In this document: piece after piece, positions 48,685 through 58,266 of the stretch
Layout of the letters: every line of letters begins with the position of its first letter
Numbering within the stretch: position 1 is the first letter of the stretch
Source of the DNA: Sphingobium sp. D43FB
GTDB lineage: Bacteria; Pseudomonadota; Alphaproteobacteria; Sphingomonadales; Sphingomonadaceae
Direction of reading: 5' to 3'
Assembly: GCF_002312805.1 (NCBI RefSeq)
Contig: NZ_NMUA01000009.1
Coordinates: 102,800 to 166,799, forward strand
DNA length: 64,000 nucleotides
Translations under genes and position numbers: made by a program
The notes under the pieces: model-generated
What the model was told of the DNA's origin: nothing
The model's database searches: none
What the model saw: the letters and a program-made list of their open reading frames with translations, nothing else

Positions 48685-49005
48685 ATGGCCACCAAGGCAG
48701 TAACCGACGCCAGCTTTCAGCAGGACGTGATCGACGCCGACAAGCCCGTACTTGTTGATTTCTGGGCCGAATGGTGCGGCCCGTGTAAGATGATCGGCCC
48801 GGCTCTGGAGGAAATTTCCGAGGAACTGGGTGACAAGGTGGTGATCGCCAAGGTCAATATCGACGAAAATCCCGACGCGCCGGGCAAATATGGCGTGCGC
48901 GGCATCCCGACGATGATCCTGTTCAAAAATGGCGAAGCCGCCGCGACCAAGGTCGGCGCCGCGCCCAAGAGTGCGCTCAAGAGCTGGCTCGAAAGCGTCC
49001 TGTAA
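48685..49005 (+). CDS. trxA: Thioredoxin
   Basis: 106-residue redox protein with the active site WCGPC (Trp30, Cys31, Cys34) in [18 protein letters not shown] and the cis-proline [11 protein letters not shown]. No signal peptide, so cytosolic. AAGGAG ribosome site. In several alphaproteobacteria trxA is found behind addA, as here. Confidence 0.97.
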   Translation: MATKAVTDASFQQDVIDADKPVLVDFWAEWCGPCKMIGPALEEISEELGDKVVIAKVNIDENPDAPGKYGVRGIPTMILFKNGEAAATKVGAAPKSALKSWLESVL

Positions 49006-49027
49006 GATCGATGCAGGCGGGGCAGGG

Positions 49028-49825
49028 TTAGGGGAACAAGATATCCGCTGCCCTGTCCCACAAGCGCGGCGAAGATGCGCCCAGCAGACCCCGGCGCGTA
49101 TCGCCGACTTGATAGGGTGATCCGTCGAGCCGCTGACAGCAGCCGCCCGCTTCGTTCAGGAACAATGTGCCCGCCGCATGGTCCCAGGGCAGGGTGCGCG
49201 CGAACACCGACACATCATTCTGCCCCAGCACCAGCCGGGGATATTGTTCGGCGGCGCAGCGAGGAATGTCCACCAGCGCGAAACGGTCCTGCGATCGCCG
49301 CTGAATATCCGCCCGTTCCTCCGGCGTCATGAAATAGACGGCCAGCGCCGCGATCGGCAGCTCACCGCCGCTCTCGCGCGCCTGCACTTGTTCCCCGTCG
49401 ATATGGCTGCCCCCGCCCAGCATGGCGTGGCACAGGCGGCCAGTCAGCGGATCGAGGATCCACCCCGCCAGCGTCGCGCCGCCATCGGCCAGCGCGATCA
49501 TGATGCCGAAGGGCGGATTGCCCGCCGCGAAATTGCCGGTGCCGTCGATCGGGTCGATGATCCAGTTCAGCCCTTCACCCGCCCGGTCGAGGATCGTGGG
49601 ATCGCCCGCGCAGGCTTCCTCGCCGATGATCCCGGCTTCAGGCAGGATCGCACTCAGCCCTTCGGCCAGGCGGATTTCGCTTTCCTTGTCGGCGATGGTG
49701 ACGAAGTCGTTTGCCGCCTTCTCGCTAATCTCATGACGCGCCAGATTCTGGTAGCGCGGCATGACGATGTCGCGCGCGACGTCGCGCATCAGGGCGACGA
49801 CGGGGGCGTGGATATCGAGCTGCAT
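49028..49825 (-). CDS. Inositol monophosphatase family protein
   Basis: 265-residue Mg2+-dependent phosphatase. Metal-binding motifs are EEACAGDPT (Glu), NWIIDPIDGTGNF, and near the C-terminus WDHAAGTLFLNEAGG. Members act on inositol phosphate, histidinol phosphate or 3'-phosphoadenosine; the substrate cannot be told from sequence. It overlaps argJ by one base (TGATG), so co-translation with arginine biosynthesis is likely. Confidence 0.9.
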   Translation of the reverse strand: MQLDIHAPVVALMRDVARDIVMPRYQNLARHEISEKAANDFVTIADKESEIRLAEGLSAILPEAGIIGEEACAGDPTILDRAGEGLNWIIDPIDGTGNFAAGNPPFGIMIALADGGATLAGWILDPLTGRLCHAMLGGGSHIDGEQVQARESGGELPIAALAVYFMTPEERADIQRRSQDRFALVDIPRCAAEQYPRLVLGQNDVSVFARTLPWDHAAGTLFLNEAGGCCQRLDGSPYQVGDTRRGLLGASSPRLWDRAADILFP

Positions 49826-51051
49826 CAGCTTCGATAATCCGCGTTGATCGCGATATAACCATGGGTCAGATCACAGGTCCACACCGTCGCGCGGCCCTCG
49901 CCCAGACCCAGATCGACGCCAATCTCGATATCCTGCCCCGTGAGGTGCGCGGCCACCGGCGCTTCGTCATAGCCTTCGACCGCCAGGCCGCCGGTCGCCA
50001 CCTGCGTCGCGCCGAAGCGGATCGAGAGCAGGTCGCGATCGGCCGGTTCGCCCGCCTTGCCGATGGCCATGACGACCCGGCCCCAATTGGCGTCCTCGCC
50101 CGCCAGCGCGGTCTTGACCAGCGGCGAATTGGCGATCGACAGGCCGATACGATGCGCGCTTTCGTCGCTCACCGCGCCTTCGACGCTGATTTCGACGAAT
50201 TTGGTCGCTCCCTCGCCGTCGCGCACGACCAGATGCGCGAGCTGGCGGCAGATGTCCGACAGCGCGGCGTGGAAGGCGTCTGCCCCCGCATCGTCCATGC
50301 TGGTCATCGGCGCATTGCCCGCCTTGCCAGTGGCAAAGGCCAGCACCGTGTCGCTGGTCGAGGTGTCGCTATCGACGGTGATGCAGGCAAATGTCCGCTT
50401 GTTCGCCGCCGACAGCATGTGTTGGAGCAGCGCCGGATCGATCGCTGCGTCGGTGAAGATATAGCCCAGCATCGTCGCCATATCGGGGGCGATCATGCCC
50501 GATCCCTTGATGATGCCGACCAGTTCGACGCGCGTGTCGCCGATCATGGCGGAGGTATGGGCACCCTTGGCATAGGTGTCGGTGGTGCCGATGGTCGTAG
50601 CCGCTGCCTCCCAGCCGCACGGTTCGGCAACGAACGCCGCTTCGAGGCCCGCTTCGGCCTTGTCAATGGGCAGGGGCACCCCAATCACCCCGGTTGACGA
50701 GACCATTATGTCGGAAGGCAGGCAGCCCAGATGGTTCGCCACCTTGGCCGCAATCGCCTCCACCGCCGCGCGGCCACGATGGCCGGTAAAGGCATTAGCA
50801 TTGCCCGCATTGACCACCAGCGCGCGCGCCGACCCCAGCGGGATGGCGTCACGGCACCATTCTACTTCGGGCGACGGGCACAGGCTCTGCGTCGTCACAC
50901 CGGCGACCGCCGTGCCGGCATCCAGTTCGACATAGGTGAGGTCGCAGCGGTCCCAGTCCTTGTACCGCGCCTGCGCCACGCGCAGCGTCACGCCCGCGAT
51001 AGAGGGCAGGGCGGGGAAGTGGGCAGGGGCGAGGGGGGAGCGCTTGTTCAT
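49825..51051 (-). CDS. argJ: Bifunctional ornithine acetyltransferase / N-acetylglutamate synthase
   Basis: 408-residue enzyme of arginine biosynthesis recycling acetyl groups between N-acetylornithine and glutamate. The self-cleavage and catalytic Thr lies in IAPDMATMLGYIFTDAAI; the start region TLRVAQARYKDWDRCDLTYVEL and VNAGNANAFTGHRG are typical. ATG at 51051 gives the family N-terminus (SPLAPAHFPALPSIAGVTL); the longer upstream extension has no family support. It is divergent from secA with a gap of about 280 bases. Confidence 0.95.
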   Translation of the reverse strand: MNKRSPLAPAHFPALPSIAGVTLRVAQARYKDWDRCDLTYVELDAGTAVAGVTTQSLCPSPEVEWCRDAIPLGSARALVVNAGNANAFTGHRGRAAVEAIAAKVANHLGCLPSDIMVSSTGVIGVPLPIDKAEAGLEAAFVAEPCGWEAAATTIGTTDTYAKGAHTSAMIGDTRVELVGIIKGSGMIAPDMATMLGYIFTDAAIDPALLQHMLSAANKRTFACITVDSDTSTSDTVLAFATGKAGNAPMTSMDDAGADAFHAALSDICRQLAHLVVRDGEGATKFVEISVEGAVSDESAHRIGLSIANSPLVKTALAGEDANWGRVVMAIGKAGEPADRDLLSIRFGATQVATGGLAVEGYDEAPVAAHLTGQDIEIGVDLGLGEGRATVWTCDLTHGYIAINADYRS

Positions 51052-51334
51052 TGGCGCGGGATGATGGAAATTGCTGCGTGCGTCAATCCGCCGAGGGGGG
51101 TGGGGAACGGGCCGCCGCCAGATATTCTGGCCCTCGCTGATTGCCTCGAAACATGTCGAAAGATGCGCCTCGCAAATCTCACAGCAGTCTTTGTTGGTGG
51201 AGTTCGCCAATGGAGATAGCTTCGATCTGGACGCGCTTTGATTGACTAACCGCTGAGCGCTCCCTAAATCGCCGCGCATGTCTGCGCGCCTGCCCATCAC
51301 TGGGCAACGCCTCCCTTTTGAGTCAGGAATGTCC

Positions 51335-54070
51335 ATGTTCGGCGCACTCGCCAAGTCCATCTTCGGTTCGTCCAACGAACGCTATGTGAAGTCGCTGGGC
51401 AAGATCGTCGATCGGATCGCCTCGTTCGAACCATCGGTGCAGGCATTGAGCGATGCGGATCTGGCCGCGCAGACGGCGCGGTTCCGTGAGCGACTGGCCG
51501 CCGGCGAGACTCTGGACGATCTGCTGCCCGAAGCCTTTGCCACGGTGCGCGAAGCGTCCGTCCGGGTGCTCGGCATGCGCCATTTCGACGTGCAGATGGT
51601 GGGCGGTATCGTCCTGCATCGCGGCGAGATCGCCGAAATGCGCACGGGTGAGGGCAAGACCCTGGTGGCGACGCTGGCGACTTACCTCAACGCGCTGGAG
51701 GGCAAGGGCGTCCATGTCGTCACCGTCAACGACTATCTCGCCAGCCGTGATTGCGACTGGATGGGGCAGGTCTATCGTTTCCTGGGACTGACCACCGGCG
51801 TCATCGTGCCCAACATCAGCGAGGATCAGCGCCGCGCCGCCTATGCCGCCGACATCACCTATGCGACGAACAACGAACTCGGCTTCGACTATCTGCGCGA
51901 CAATATGAAATATGACCGTGCGTCGATGGTCCAGCGTCCGTTCAACTATGCGATCGTCGATGAAGTGGATTCGATCCTGATCGACGAAGCGCGCACGCCG
52001 CTCATTATTTCCGGCCCGACCGACGACAAATCCGAGTTGTATGTCTCAGTCGATGCGATCGTGAAGCAGGTCACGGAAGCCGATTATGAGAAGGACGAAA
52101 AGCAGCGCTCCGTCACCCTGACCGAGGATGGCACCGAGCGGATCGAGCGTCTGCTGGAGGATGCCGGGCTGCTGCAGGGCACCAACCTCTATGACTTTGA
52201 AAATACCCAGGTGGTGCATCATGTGAACCAGGCGCTGCGCGCCAACGTCATGTTCCGCCGCGACATCGATTATATCGTCAAGGACGGCAAGGTCATCATC
52301 ATCGATGAATTTACCGGTCGCATGATGGATGGTCGCCGCTGGTCCGATGGCCTGCATCAGGCGGTGGAGGCCAAGGAAGGCGTCCAGATCGAGCCGGAAA
52401 ACCAGACTCTCGCCTCGGTCACCTTCCAGAATTATTTCCGCATGTACCCGAAGATTTCAGGCATGACCGGCACCGCTTCGACCGAAGCGACCGAGTTTTA
52501 CGAAATCTACAAGATGAACGTCGTGACCATCCCGACCAACAAGCCGGTGCAGCGGATCGACGAACAGGACAGTTTCTACAAGAATATCGAGGACAAGTTC
52601 CGCGGCATTGCCCGCACGATCAAGGAACATGCCGAAAAGGGCCAGCCGGTGCTGGTCGGCACGGTCTCGATCGAAAAGTCCGAAATGCTGTCGGAATTTC
52701 TCAATCAGGAAGGCGTGCCCCACGCCGTTCTCAACGCCCGCTTCCATGAGAGTGAGGCGCACATCGTGGCGCAGGCCGGACGCAAGGGCGTGGTGACGAT
52801 CGCCACCAATATGGCCGGTCGCGGCACCGATATTCAGCTTGGCGGCAATCTGGAACTGCGCGTCGAGGACGAACTGCGCGATGTGCCAGAAGGCCCGGAG
52901 CGCGACGCCGCAATCGAGCGGATGAAGGCGGAAATCGCTGCTGAGAAGGCCGAAGTACTGGCCGCCGGCGGTCTGTTCGTGCTGGCGACCGAGCGGCATG
53001 AAAGCCGCCGCATCGACAATCAGCTGCGTGGCCGTTCGGGCCGGCAGGGCGATCCTGGCCTGTCGCGCTTCTACCTCAGCCTCGACGATGACCTGATGCG
53101 TATCTTCGGCCCGGACACGATGTTCGCCAAGATGATCCGCTCCAACCTGGAAGATGGCGAAGCGCTGCCCCCGTCCAAATGGCTGAGCAAGGCGATCGAG
53201 ACTGCGCAGAAGAAGGTCGAGGCGCGCAACTACGACATTCGCAAGCAGGTCGTCGAATATGACGATGTCATGAACGACCAGCGCAAGGTAATCTACGAAC
53301 AGCGCTCCGACATCATGGATGCCGATACGGTGGACGACGTCGTCACTGACATGCGCCATGAAACGGTGAACGACATTGTCGGCGCATCCTGCCCGCCCGG
53401 CACCTATCCCGAACAATGGGACATGGTGAAGCTCAAGACCCGCACCTCCGAAATTCTGGGGCTGGAGGTTGATTTCGACGCTTGGATGGCCGAGGATTCG
53501 ATCGACCCGGAAATGATCGAGGAACGGCTGACCGCCATGGCCGACGAAGCCGTCGCCGAGAAGGTCGCCAATGTCGATTCGGCCGACTGGCACATGATCG
53601 AAAAGTCGATCCTGCTGCAGAGCCTGGATCATCACTGGAAGGAGCATCTGGCGACGCTCGATGCGCTGCGCCAAGTCGTCCATCTGCGCGCCTATGCGCA
53701 AAAGACGCCGATCAACGAATATAAGCAGGAAGCCTTCGCGCTGTTCGAACGGATGCTGGAAAATATCCGCGAGGATGTGACTGGATCGATCGCACGGGTC
53801 CAGTTCCGCATGGACGAAGCGCCGTTGCCGCAATTCGACCTGCCGGTGCTGCCGGACTTCATCACCACCCATATCGATCCCTTTTCGGGCGAGGATAACA
53901 GCGCCGACATCGACGCCGGGCAATGGGGCGGGATCACCACGACCATCCCGAGTCGGCCGCTCGACACGGCACCCGATAGCGACTTCGCCAATCTCGACAT
54001 CAGCCGGAATGCGCTTTGCCCATGCGGGTCGGGCCAGAAATACAAGCATTGTCACGGCGCCTTGGCCTGA
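51335..54070 (+). CDS. secA: Preprotein translocase ATPase SecA
   Basis: 911-residue motor that pushes preproteins through SecYEG. Walker [22 protein letters not shown]-like [36 protein letters not shown] and [18 protein letters not shown] are intact, and the C-terminal zinc motif is [17 protein letters not shown] at 51335 ([11 protein letters not shown]) has AGGA 6 bases before it; the upstream in-frame ATGs are less likely. Many secreted enzymes in this window depend on it. Confidence 0.97.
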   Translation: MFGALAKSIFGSSNERYVKSLGKIVDRIASFEPSVQALSDADLAAQTARFRERLAAGETLDDLLPEAFATVREASVRVLGMRHFDVQMVGGIVLHRGEIAEMRTGEGKTLVATLATYLNALEGKGVHVVTVNDYLASRDCDWMGQVYRFLGLTTGVIVPNISEDQRRAAYAADITYATNNELGFDYLRDNMKYDRASMVQRPFNYAIVDEVDSILIDEARTPLIISGPTDDKSELYVSVDAIVKQVTEADYEKDEKQRSVTLTEDGTERIERLLEDAGLLQGTNLYDFENTQVVHHVNQALRANVMFRRDIDYIVKDGKVIIIDEFTGRMMDGRRWSDGLHQAVEAKEGVQIEPENQTLASVTFQNYFRMYPKISGMTGTASTEATEFYEIYKMNVVTIPTNKPVQRIDEQDSFYKNIEDKFRGIARTIKEHAEKGQPVLVGTVSIEKSEMLSEFLNQEGVPHAVLNARFHESEAHIVAQAGRKGVVTIATNMAGRGTDIQLGGNLELRVEDELRDVPEGPERDAAIERMKAEIAAEKAEVLAAGGLFVLATERHESRRIDNQLRGRSGRQGDPGLSRFYLSLDDDLMRIFGPDTMFAKMIRSNLEDGEALPPSKWLSKAIETAQKKVEARNYDIRKQVVEYDDVMNDQRKVIYEQRSDIMDADTVDDVVTDMRHETVNDIVGASCPPGTYPEQWDMVKLKTRTSEILGLEVDFDAWMAEDSIDPEMIEERLTAMADEAVAEKVANVDSADWHMIEKSILLQSLDHHWKEHLATLDALRQVVHLRAYAQKTPINEYKQEAFALFERMLENIREDVTGSIARVQFRMDEAPLPQFDLPVLPDFITTHIDPFSGEDNSADIDAGQWGGITTTIPSRPLDTAPDSDFANLDISRNALCPCGSGQKYKHCHGALA

Positions 54071-54200
54071 TCCTGCGTCGGGCGGATGGGTAAGGCCGTC
54101 TGCCTATGGCTAACATATGGTTGACCAGATGACGCATGGTTTCGGTAATGAAACCAGCTGATAACTACGGCTGATCCTGGGGGGAAACCGGGAGAAGGCC

Positions 54201-54554
54201 ATGACCAACACGTCCATTCGTCCACAAGGTGACCGCCGTCGCGAAAGTCGCTTCGTCGCCAATGCGCCAGCGACCCTGCTATGGGACGGGGTCAGCAGCC
54301 CAGTCACCATCTTGAACATCTCGGTCTATGGTGCGCTGCTAGGCGGCCTTCATGTTCCGCCGGTCGGTGCCCGTGTGACATTGATTGGCGATCATCTGGA
54401 AATATGCGGCACGGTCATCTGGCAAGGTGATGATCGATGCGGCCTTCTGCTCAGCCGTGCCGTTGATCCCCTGGCCGTGATCGACGAACCATCCGTGCGC
54501 ACAATCGAACCGCCCATCACGCTACGCCGGGTCGCGCCTGGCCGTTATGGCTGA
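54201..54554 (+). CDS. PilZ-domain protein (cyclic di-GMP receptor candidate)
   Basis: 117-residue protein consisting of one PilZ domain. The c-di-GMP-binding N-terminal RxxxR is RRRESR and the second motif (D/N)xSxxG is NISVYG; the beta strand region GARVTLIGDHLEICGTVIWQGDDRCGLLL follows. It could be a receptor for c-di-GMP such as that made by the GGDEF protein at 32-33 kb; the partner is unknown. It is the last gene before the tRNA fragment. Confidence 0.85.
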   Translation: MTNTSIRPQGDRRRESRFVANAPATLLWDGVSSPVTILNISVYGALLGGLHVPPVGARVTLIGDHLEICGTVIWQGDDRCGLLLSRAVDPLAVIDEPSVRTIEPPITLRRVAPGRYG

Positions 54555-55163
54555 GGGTACGAAGTCACTGGCCGTAAGCAACGAGTGGGTCGGCGGTGAT
54601 CAAATGTTGGTCTGTGGCGTGAACGGTGCATAGGGATATTGGGTTCGAACATTGCGGGCTTACTGCTGTAAAGCTCATAAGCTCCGTTCAATCCTGAACC
54701 GAAGCCCGCCCATTATCGTCGTGAAGCCCGTTGGTGGTGAGATGCCTGAACCGGATCGCGTCGCTCCACCCATTATCGGATTGGCATCGTTGCAACATAA
54801 CGTCGAACGGTTCTACGGATAAAAGGATTGGCGAGCCTTCGCTACGCGCCTACGCGGACCCAGGCAGCGTGAGTATGGCTAACTAAGGTGGCCTGTTTCG
54901 ATCCGATGCCCGCTAGCGCCCCTAGCGAGGCTCTTAAGCCATCTGCCCAATACCAAAACCAAGCCCGTCTCTTGGCATCTCGCGGGTATTGGTCGGGGTG
55001 ACGAGCGCTACCCTAGGCTGGTACCCGTAGAGCGCTGGGGTTATTGAAAGCAGTAAGGGCTGATCGTACCTCGTTGTAGGTATCGAACCGCAGCGATTGA
55101 TCGCTACCGCTACGGGGTGAAACCGCCTGCCCACCGTAATTGTCGCTAACTTGTTGAAAACAA
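54555..55163. other. Gene-free stretch left of the tRNA fragment
   Basis: About 600 bases with no ORF of convincing length or codon use on either strand. It has no tRNA, no terminator with a T-run and no IS end that I can recognise. It marks the change from the conserved gene run ending with secA/PilZ to the accessory region. Confidence 0.6.
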
Positions 55164-55207
55164 TGGTGGACGCACTTGGGCTCGAACCAAGGACCCGCTG
55201 ATTAAGA
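55164..55207 (-). mobile_element. 3' fragment of tRNA-Lys(CTT): probable integration (att) site
   Basis: On the minus strand the 44 bases start at T33 and run through the anticodon CTT, the 3' anticodon stem, variable loop, T-arm (cttgg-ttcgagc-ccaag) and acceptor strand to the encoded CCA. The 5' half of the tRNA is absent: upstream bases (aaccgat-type neighbours, ggggaa) do not pair. This is what integrases leave at the far end of an element that has inserted in a tRNA gene. By orientation the inserted DNA lies to the right; the complete tRNA-Lys should be at its other end. Confidence 0.82.
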
Positions 55208-55225
55208 TTCCCCAAATGTGAGAAT

Positions 55226-55280
55226 ATTGTGCAGCAAATTCAAGCACTTGATTGCATCCGTTCATTAGCTGCTGCACAAT
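55226..55280. repeat. Inverted repeat next to the tRNA fragment
   Basis: attgtgcagca (55226-55236) and tgctgcacaat (55270-55280) are exact 11-base inverted repeats, 33 bases apart, beginning 19 bases inside the presumed island end. They could be integrase or excisionase arm-binding sites; this is inference. Confidence 0.55.
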
Positions 55281-55291
55281 GTTCCACTGCA

Positions 55292-55591
55292 TTATCGTTT
55301 CACGACAAGGGTCGATAGCTCAAAATTGGACACACTGTGTTGGCTTTGGTTCATTCCGTAGAGAAGTAGAGCTTTAGGTGTCCTGCCCGAAGCGACGCCC
55401 CCGTTGCTCGCGCGTTTGACGTCGAAGATCACACCGAAGCGGCCGATAGGCGGGGCGGAAAAGGGCGGCCAAGATGCATTCCTTTTCGGATGGAGGAAAC
55501 GAGCAGTCGCCGTCGGTCGATGGCGCAAGGTGAGGGAATTTATCCCTGCCAATCGGGAGGGACGATCCACCATTGTGAGGATGTCGGTCAT
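55292..55591 (-). CDS. Possible small hypothetical protein
   Basis: 99-residue frame whose ATG (55591) overlaps the stop of the upstream minus-strand ORF (ATGA), which is the only argument for it. Sequence is basic and without recognised domains. Codon use is not convincing. Treat as doubtful. Confidence 0.25.
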   Translation of the reverse strand: MTDILTMVDRPSRLAGINSLTLRHRPTATARFLHPKRNASWPPFSAPPIGRFGVIFDVKRASNGGVASGRTPKALLLYGMNQSQHSVSNFELSTLVVKR

Positions 55592-55959
55592 CGCTGAGCG
55601 CCGACGATGCCTGTAAATTTGGACATGGTTCGAAGGCAGACGGTAGGTCGTACGCCGCCCAGCATCGTGACCCCAAGATAGATGTTGCGCTGGAGGTTCG
55701 CGTCATGATCGGTCCCGATCGCCACAGGTACGGTGTGGTTCTCGTCAGATCGCGGCCGGATCCAAAGGACGGGATGTCCAATCCATGATAGTCCCAGTCG
55801 TCCAGATCGCATCATTGCCTCGCCCTGCGGTATAACGCGGACCTGCCAGCCATAAAGCCGGGCGAAGCGGAGCAAGCGCGACCAAAGGTCGTCGCAGGGA
55901 AGGCATTGTGGCGCAGTCGTCATCTCGAGCGTGAAAAGCATAGCTCCGCCACGCAGCAT
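55588..55959 (-). CDS. Hypothetical protein of the accessory region
   Basis: 123-residue frame. It includes QCLPCDDLWSRLLRFARLYGWQVRVIPQGEAMMRSGRLGLSWIG and an acidic-to-basic tail; no domain is recognised. Third codon positions are only moderately GC-rich compared with the core genes. Its stop overlaps the start of the following ORF. Plausible but unproven gene. Confidence 0.4.
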   Translation of the reverse strand: MLRGGAMLFTLEMTTAPQCLPCDDLWSRLLRFARLYGWQVRVIPQGEAMMRSGRLGLSWIGHPVLWIRPRSDENHTVPVAIGTDHDANLQRNIYLGVTMLGGVRPTVCLRTMSKFTGIVGAQR

Positions 55960-56136
55960 CTCTGCGAAATCGGGCGGGAAGGCTTTGGTTTGCGGTACTC
56001 GGGCAGGCCACGTCTTAAGGTCGGTAGTAGTTGGACTGCTGCCCCTTCGCTGGCTGGGATGGAGGCCCTGCTGGAGTCTGCCAGGAATAAGAAGCTGGGA
56101 AGGCCGGCCGTGAGGCAGATTGAAATCGACTTGAAT

Positions 56137-56156
56137 GTAAGGTTAAAATGCCTTAC
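56137..56156. promoter_or_regulatory. Inverted repeat upstream of the AbrB-type antitoxin
   Basis: gtaagg-ttaaaatg-ccttac lies 25 bases before the antitoxin ATG, with flanking aat/aat. AbrB-type antitoxins usually repress their own operon through such palindromes, so it is a likely operator overlapping the promoter. Confidence 0.55.
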
Positions 56157-56181
56157 AATGCCGTACGAAAGGATCACTCTC

Positions 56182-56433
56182 ATGAACGCGCTGACCGTCA
56201 CGGCAAAAGGCCAGATCACCCTTAAAAAGGAAATAATGCGGCATCTGGGCATCCATCCGGGCGACAAAGTCGCGGTAGAAAAACTTGCCGACGGGCGCAT
56301 CGAGATCAGGCCCGTAAAGCCTACGGGCAAGATTTCCGAGGTGTTCGGCATGCTCAAACGCCAAGGCCAACGGCCGGTGTCTATCGAGGAGATGAATGAG
56401 GTTATCGCCAAGGGCTGGGCCGGCGCACTGTGA
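56182..56433 (+). CDS. AbrB/MazE-type antitoxin
   Basis: 83-residue antitoxin with the swapped-hairpin DNA-binding motif LTVTAKGQITLKKEIMRHLGIHPGDKVAVEKLADGRIEI; the rest (KISEVFGMLKRQGQRPVSIEEMNEVIAKGWAG) is the toxin-binding tail. AAAGGA precedes the ATG at 56182 by 8 bases; an in-frame extension upstream has no such site. The stop overlaps the toxin start (GTGA). Confidence 0.9.
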   Translation: MNALTVTAKGQITLKKEIMRHLGIHPGDKVAVEKLADGRIEIRPVKPTGKISEVFGMLKRQGQRPVSIEEMNEVIAKGWAGAL

Positions 56434-56828
56434 AAATCATCGCCGACACCAACATTCTGGTGCGCGCGATCACTGACGATCATCCTGTGCAGAGCCCGCT
56501 GGCGCAGGCGCAGCTCAACCAGGCTGAGATCGTAGCCATCACGTTGCCTACACTGTGTGAACTTGCCTGGGTCCTGAGCCGCAGCTACAAAATTTCTCGC
56601 ATCGATCTCGCCGCGATGCTGCGCCGTCTCTGCGCTGCCGATAACGTAAAACTCGAACAAGCCTCGGCGGATGTTGGTCTCGCATTTCTCGACGCCGGCG
56701 GTGACTTTGCCGACGGCGTAATCGTGCATGAGGGCAACTGGCTGGGCGGACAGATGTTCGTCAGCTTTGATGCCGATGCCGTTCGGATTGCAAAAGCCCA
56801 GGGACAAGCGACCCATATTCCCGCCTGA
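56430..56828 (+). CDS. PIN-domain toxin partner of the AbrB antitoxin
   Basis: 132-residue VapC-like ribonuclease starting with GTG. Acidic residues are visible in IIADTNILVRAITDD, TLCELAWVLSR, DFADGVIVHEG and the C-terminal FVSFDADAVRI. The 4-base overlap with the antitoxin couples them. It is the second toxin-antitoxin pair of the window; this one is within the presumed island and may help maintain it. Confidence 0.9.
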   Translation: MKIIADTNILVRAITDDHPVQSPLAQAQLNQAEIVAITLPTLCELAWVLSRSYKISRIDLAAMLRRLCAADNVKLEQASADVGLAFLDAGGDFADGVIVHEGNWLGGQMFVSFDADAVRIAKAQGQATHIPA

Positions 56829-57129
56829 CGTGCATCCAAATGCGAGGATCGCCGCAGTTCGAGCCTCCTGGTCTATGTCTCCGCTTGCCATGCAAAGGGT
56901 GTTGAAACGCCTCCGGCGACTCGCTTTGACTTAGTGATCCGCTCGATAGGCATAAACCCAGTCTCTCGTGATCAAACCCTGAGGCAACAGGACGCCGCGA
57001 CTTTCTGATCGCTGCAGAGCGACTTAGGCGCGCGGGGAGACATCCTGCGATGCATGTTCCGCGGCGATCAGTCGCGAAGTTTCGCTCACTGTGTCGGTGC
57101 GGCCTCAGAATTGGCTTTTCGCGGAGGCT
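56829..57129. other. Gene-free stretch before the IS remnant
   Basis: About 300 bases with no credible ORF, terminator or repeat. No IS terminal inverted repeat could be identified in it, though the lost 3' end of the IS5-family transposase would have lain here. Confidence 0.5.
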
Positions 57130-57896
57130 TGGTCTTTCGATTGGGCGCCTTCGCATTGGCTTTGCGCGGCCGCGTCAACTTGGAAGAGCCGGATTCGCTC
57201 GACAACCCATCGGCGGGGTAGCACCTCGAAACCCTTGGCTTTGTCGGAATGCTTGATGATTTCGATCGTCCACTTTCCCATGCCGACGAGCGCCTACCGT
57301 ACCTTTTGCCCGCATAGCCGCCATCCGCGAATACATGGCGCAGCCAGGGGAAACGGGTCCGGATTGCGGACAGCACATCGACAGCTCCATCGCGATCCTG
57401 AATGTCGGCAGCGTGGACGAGGATGAAGATCAGAAAACCGCAGGTGTCTGTCAGAATGTTACGTTTGCGGCGTTTGAACTTCTTGCCAGCATCAAAGTCC
57501 GAAATTCCGCCACCTTCCGTGGTCTTCACCGACTGGCTATTGATCACGCCAGCGCTGGGCGAGGCTTCCCGTCCTTCGATTTCCCGCAAGTTCATAACCA
57601 ACACGGTGTTGATGGATTCGAACAGACTGAAATTGCGGCAGGCGTAGAAGTGGCGCCGTACAGTCGACACCGGAGGAAAGCATTTGGGCAAAAGTCGCCA
57701 CGCGCACCCGCTCGCGGCAACAAACAGCATCGCGTTCAGGACTTCGCGCATGTCTGCCGTTTGAGGTCGGCCTCCACGCCTTGCTGGAGGCAAGAATGGT
57801 GCTGCCACCCCCCCACTCAACATCAGTCATATCCGATGGATATCGCAGTCCCTCCTGGTTATGCCCGTACCGGGCAATACCAGTCCATGTCACCAT
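57130..57896 (-). pseudogene. Decayed IS5-family transposase
   Basis: DDE transposase remnant. Family landmarks occur in order but in different frames: start region YPSDMTDVEWG (ATG at 57896), then GGRPQTADMREVLNAMLFVAASGCAWRLLPKCFPP, INSQSVKTTEGGG, DTCGFLIFILVHAADIQDRDGA, FPWLRHVFADGGYAG, and, after a frameshift near 57305, GMGKWTIEIIKHSDKAKGFEVLPRRWVVER. After VVER the usual last about 35 residues are missing. Two frameshifts and a lost C-terminus make it inactive. Confidence 0.85.
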
Positions 57897-57994
57897 TCAC
57901 TCCATCTCTTCGGAATGAGGCGTGAATCACAACATGCTGGTATTGCTCAACAACTTTCGGATCGGACTCTAAAAGGCACCTGGCTCAATTACAA

Positions 57995-58025
57995 GACCCC
58001 GCCAACGGGGGATGCTGGCGGGGTC
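57995..58025. terminator. GC-rich hairpin, possible terminator
   Basis: gaccccgcca and tggcggggtc are exact 10-base inverted repeats around acgggggatgc. It lies in a 370-base stretch without genes, downstream of the minus-strand MucR gene and upstream of the IS remnant. The minus strand has only ttgtaatt after it, so termination strength is uncertain. Confidence 0.55.
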
Positions 58026-58266
58026 AATCGGACGGCTGATAAGTGGGGGAAAATTCGCCGTCTGATATTACGATAACACCCTTCTGCTGCTGATGTTCCC
58101 ACGCTTATTGCTTTCGTGTCGCCCGGCAGTGATTCCCGCTCACCATCAGTCGATCTTGTGGCGCGCTGTCGTCAAATATCGCCACCGCACAAGGAACTCG
58201 TTTGAATGCCGTGGGGCAATACCGTGCCGCCCCATGGCAGAGGCTGTATTCCCGCGCTTTATCTGA

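Noticed and set aside
55164..55207. Functional tRNA-Lys
   Set aside because: The 5' acceptor strand, D-arm and 5' anticodon stem are missing, so it cannot fold into a tRNA.
57086..57823. Intact 245-residue transposase
   Set aside because: The frame lacks the true N-terminus, shifts frame after the ADGGYAG motif and ends in unrelated residues; family landmarks continue in other frames.
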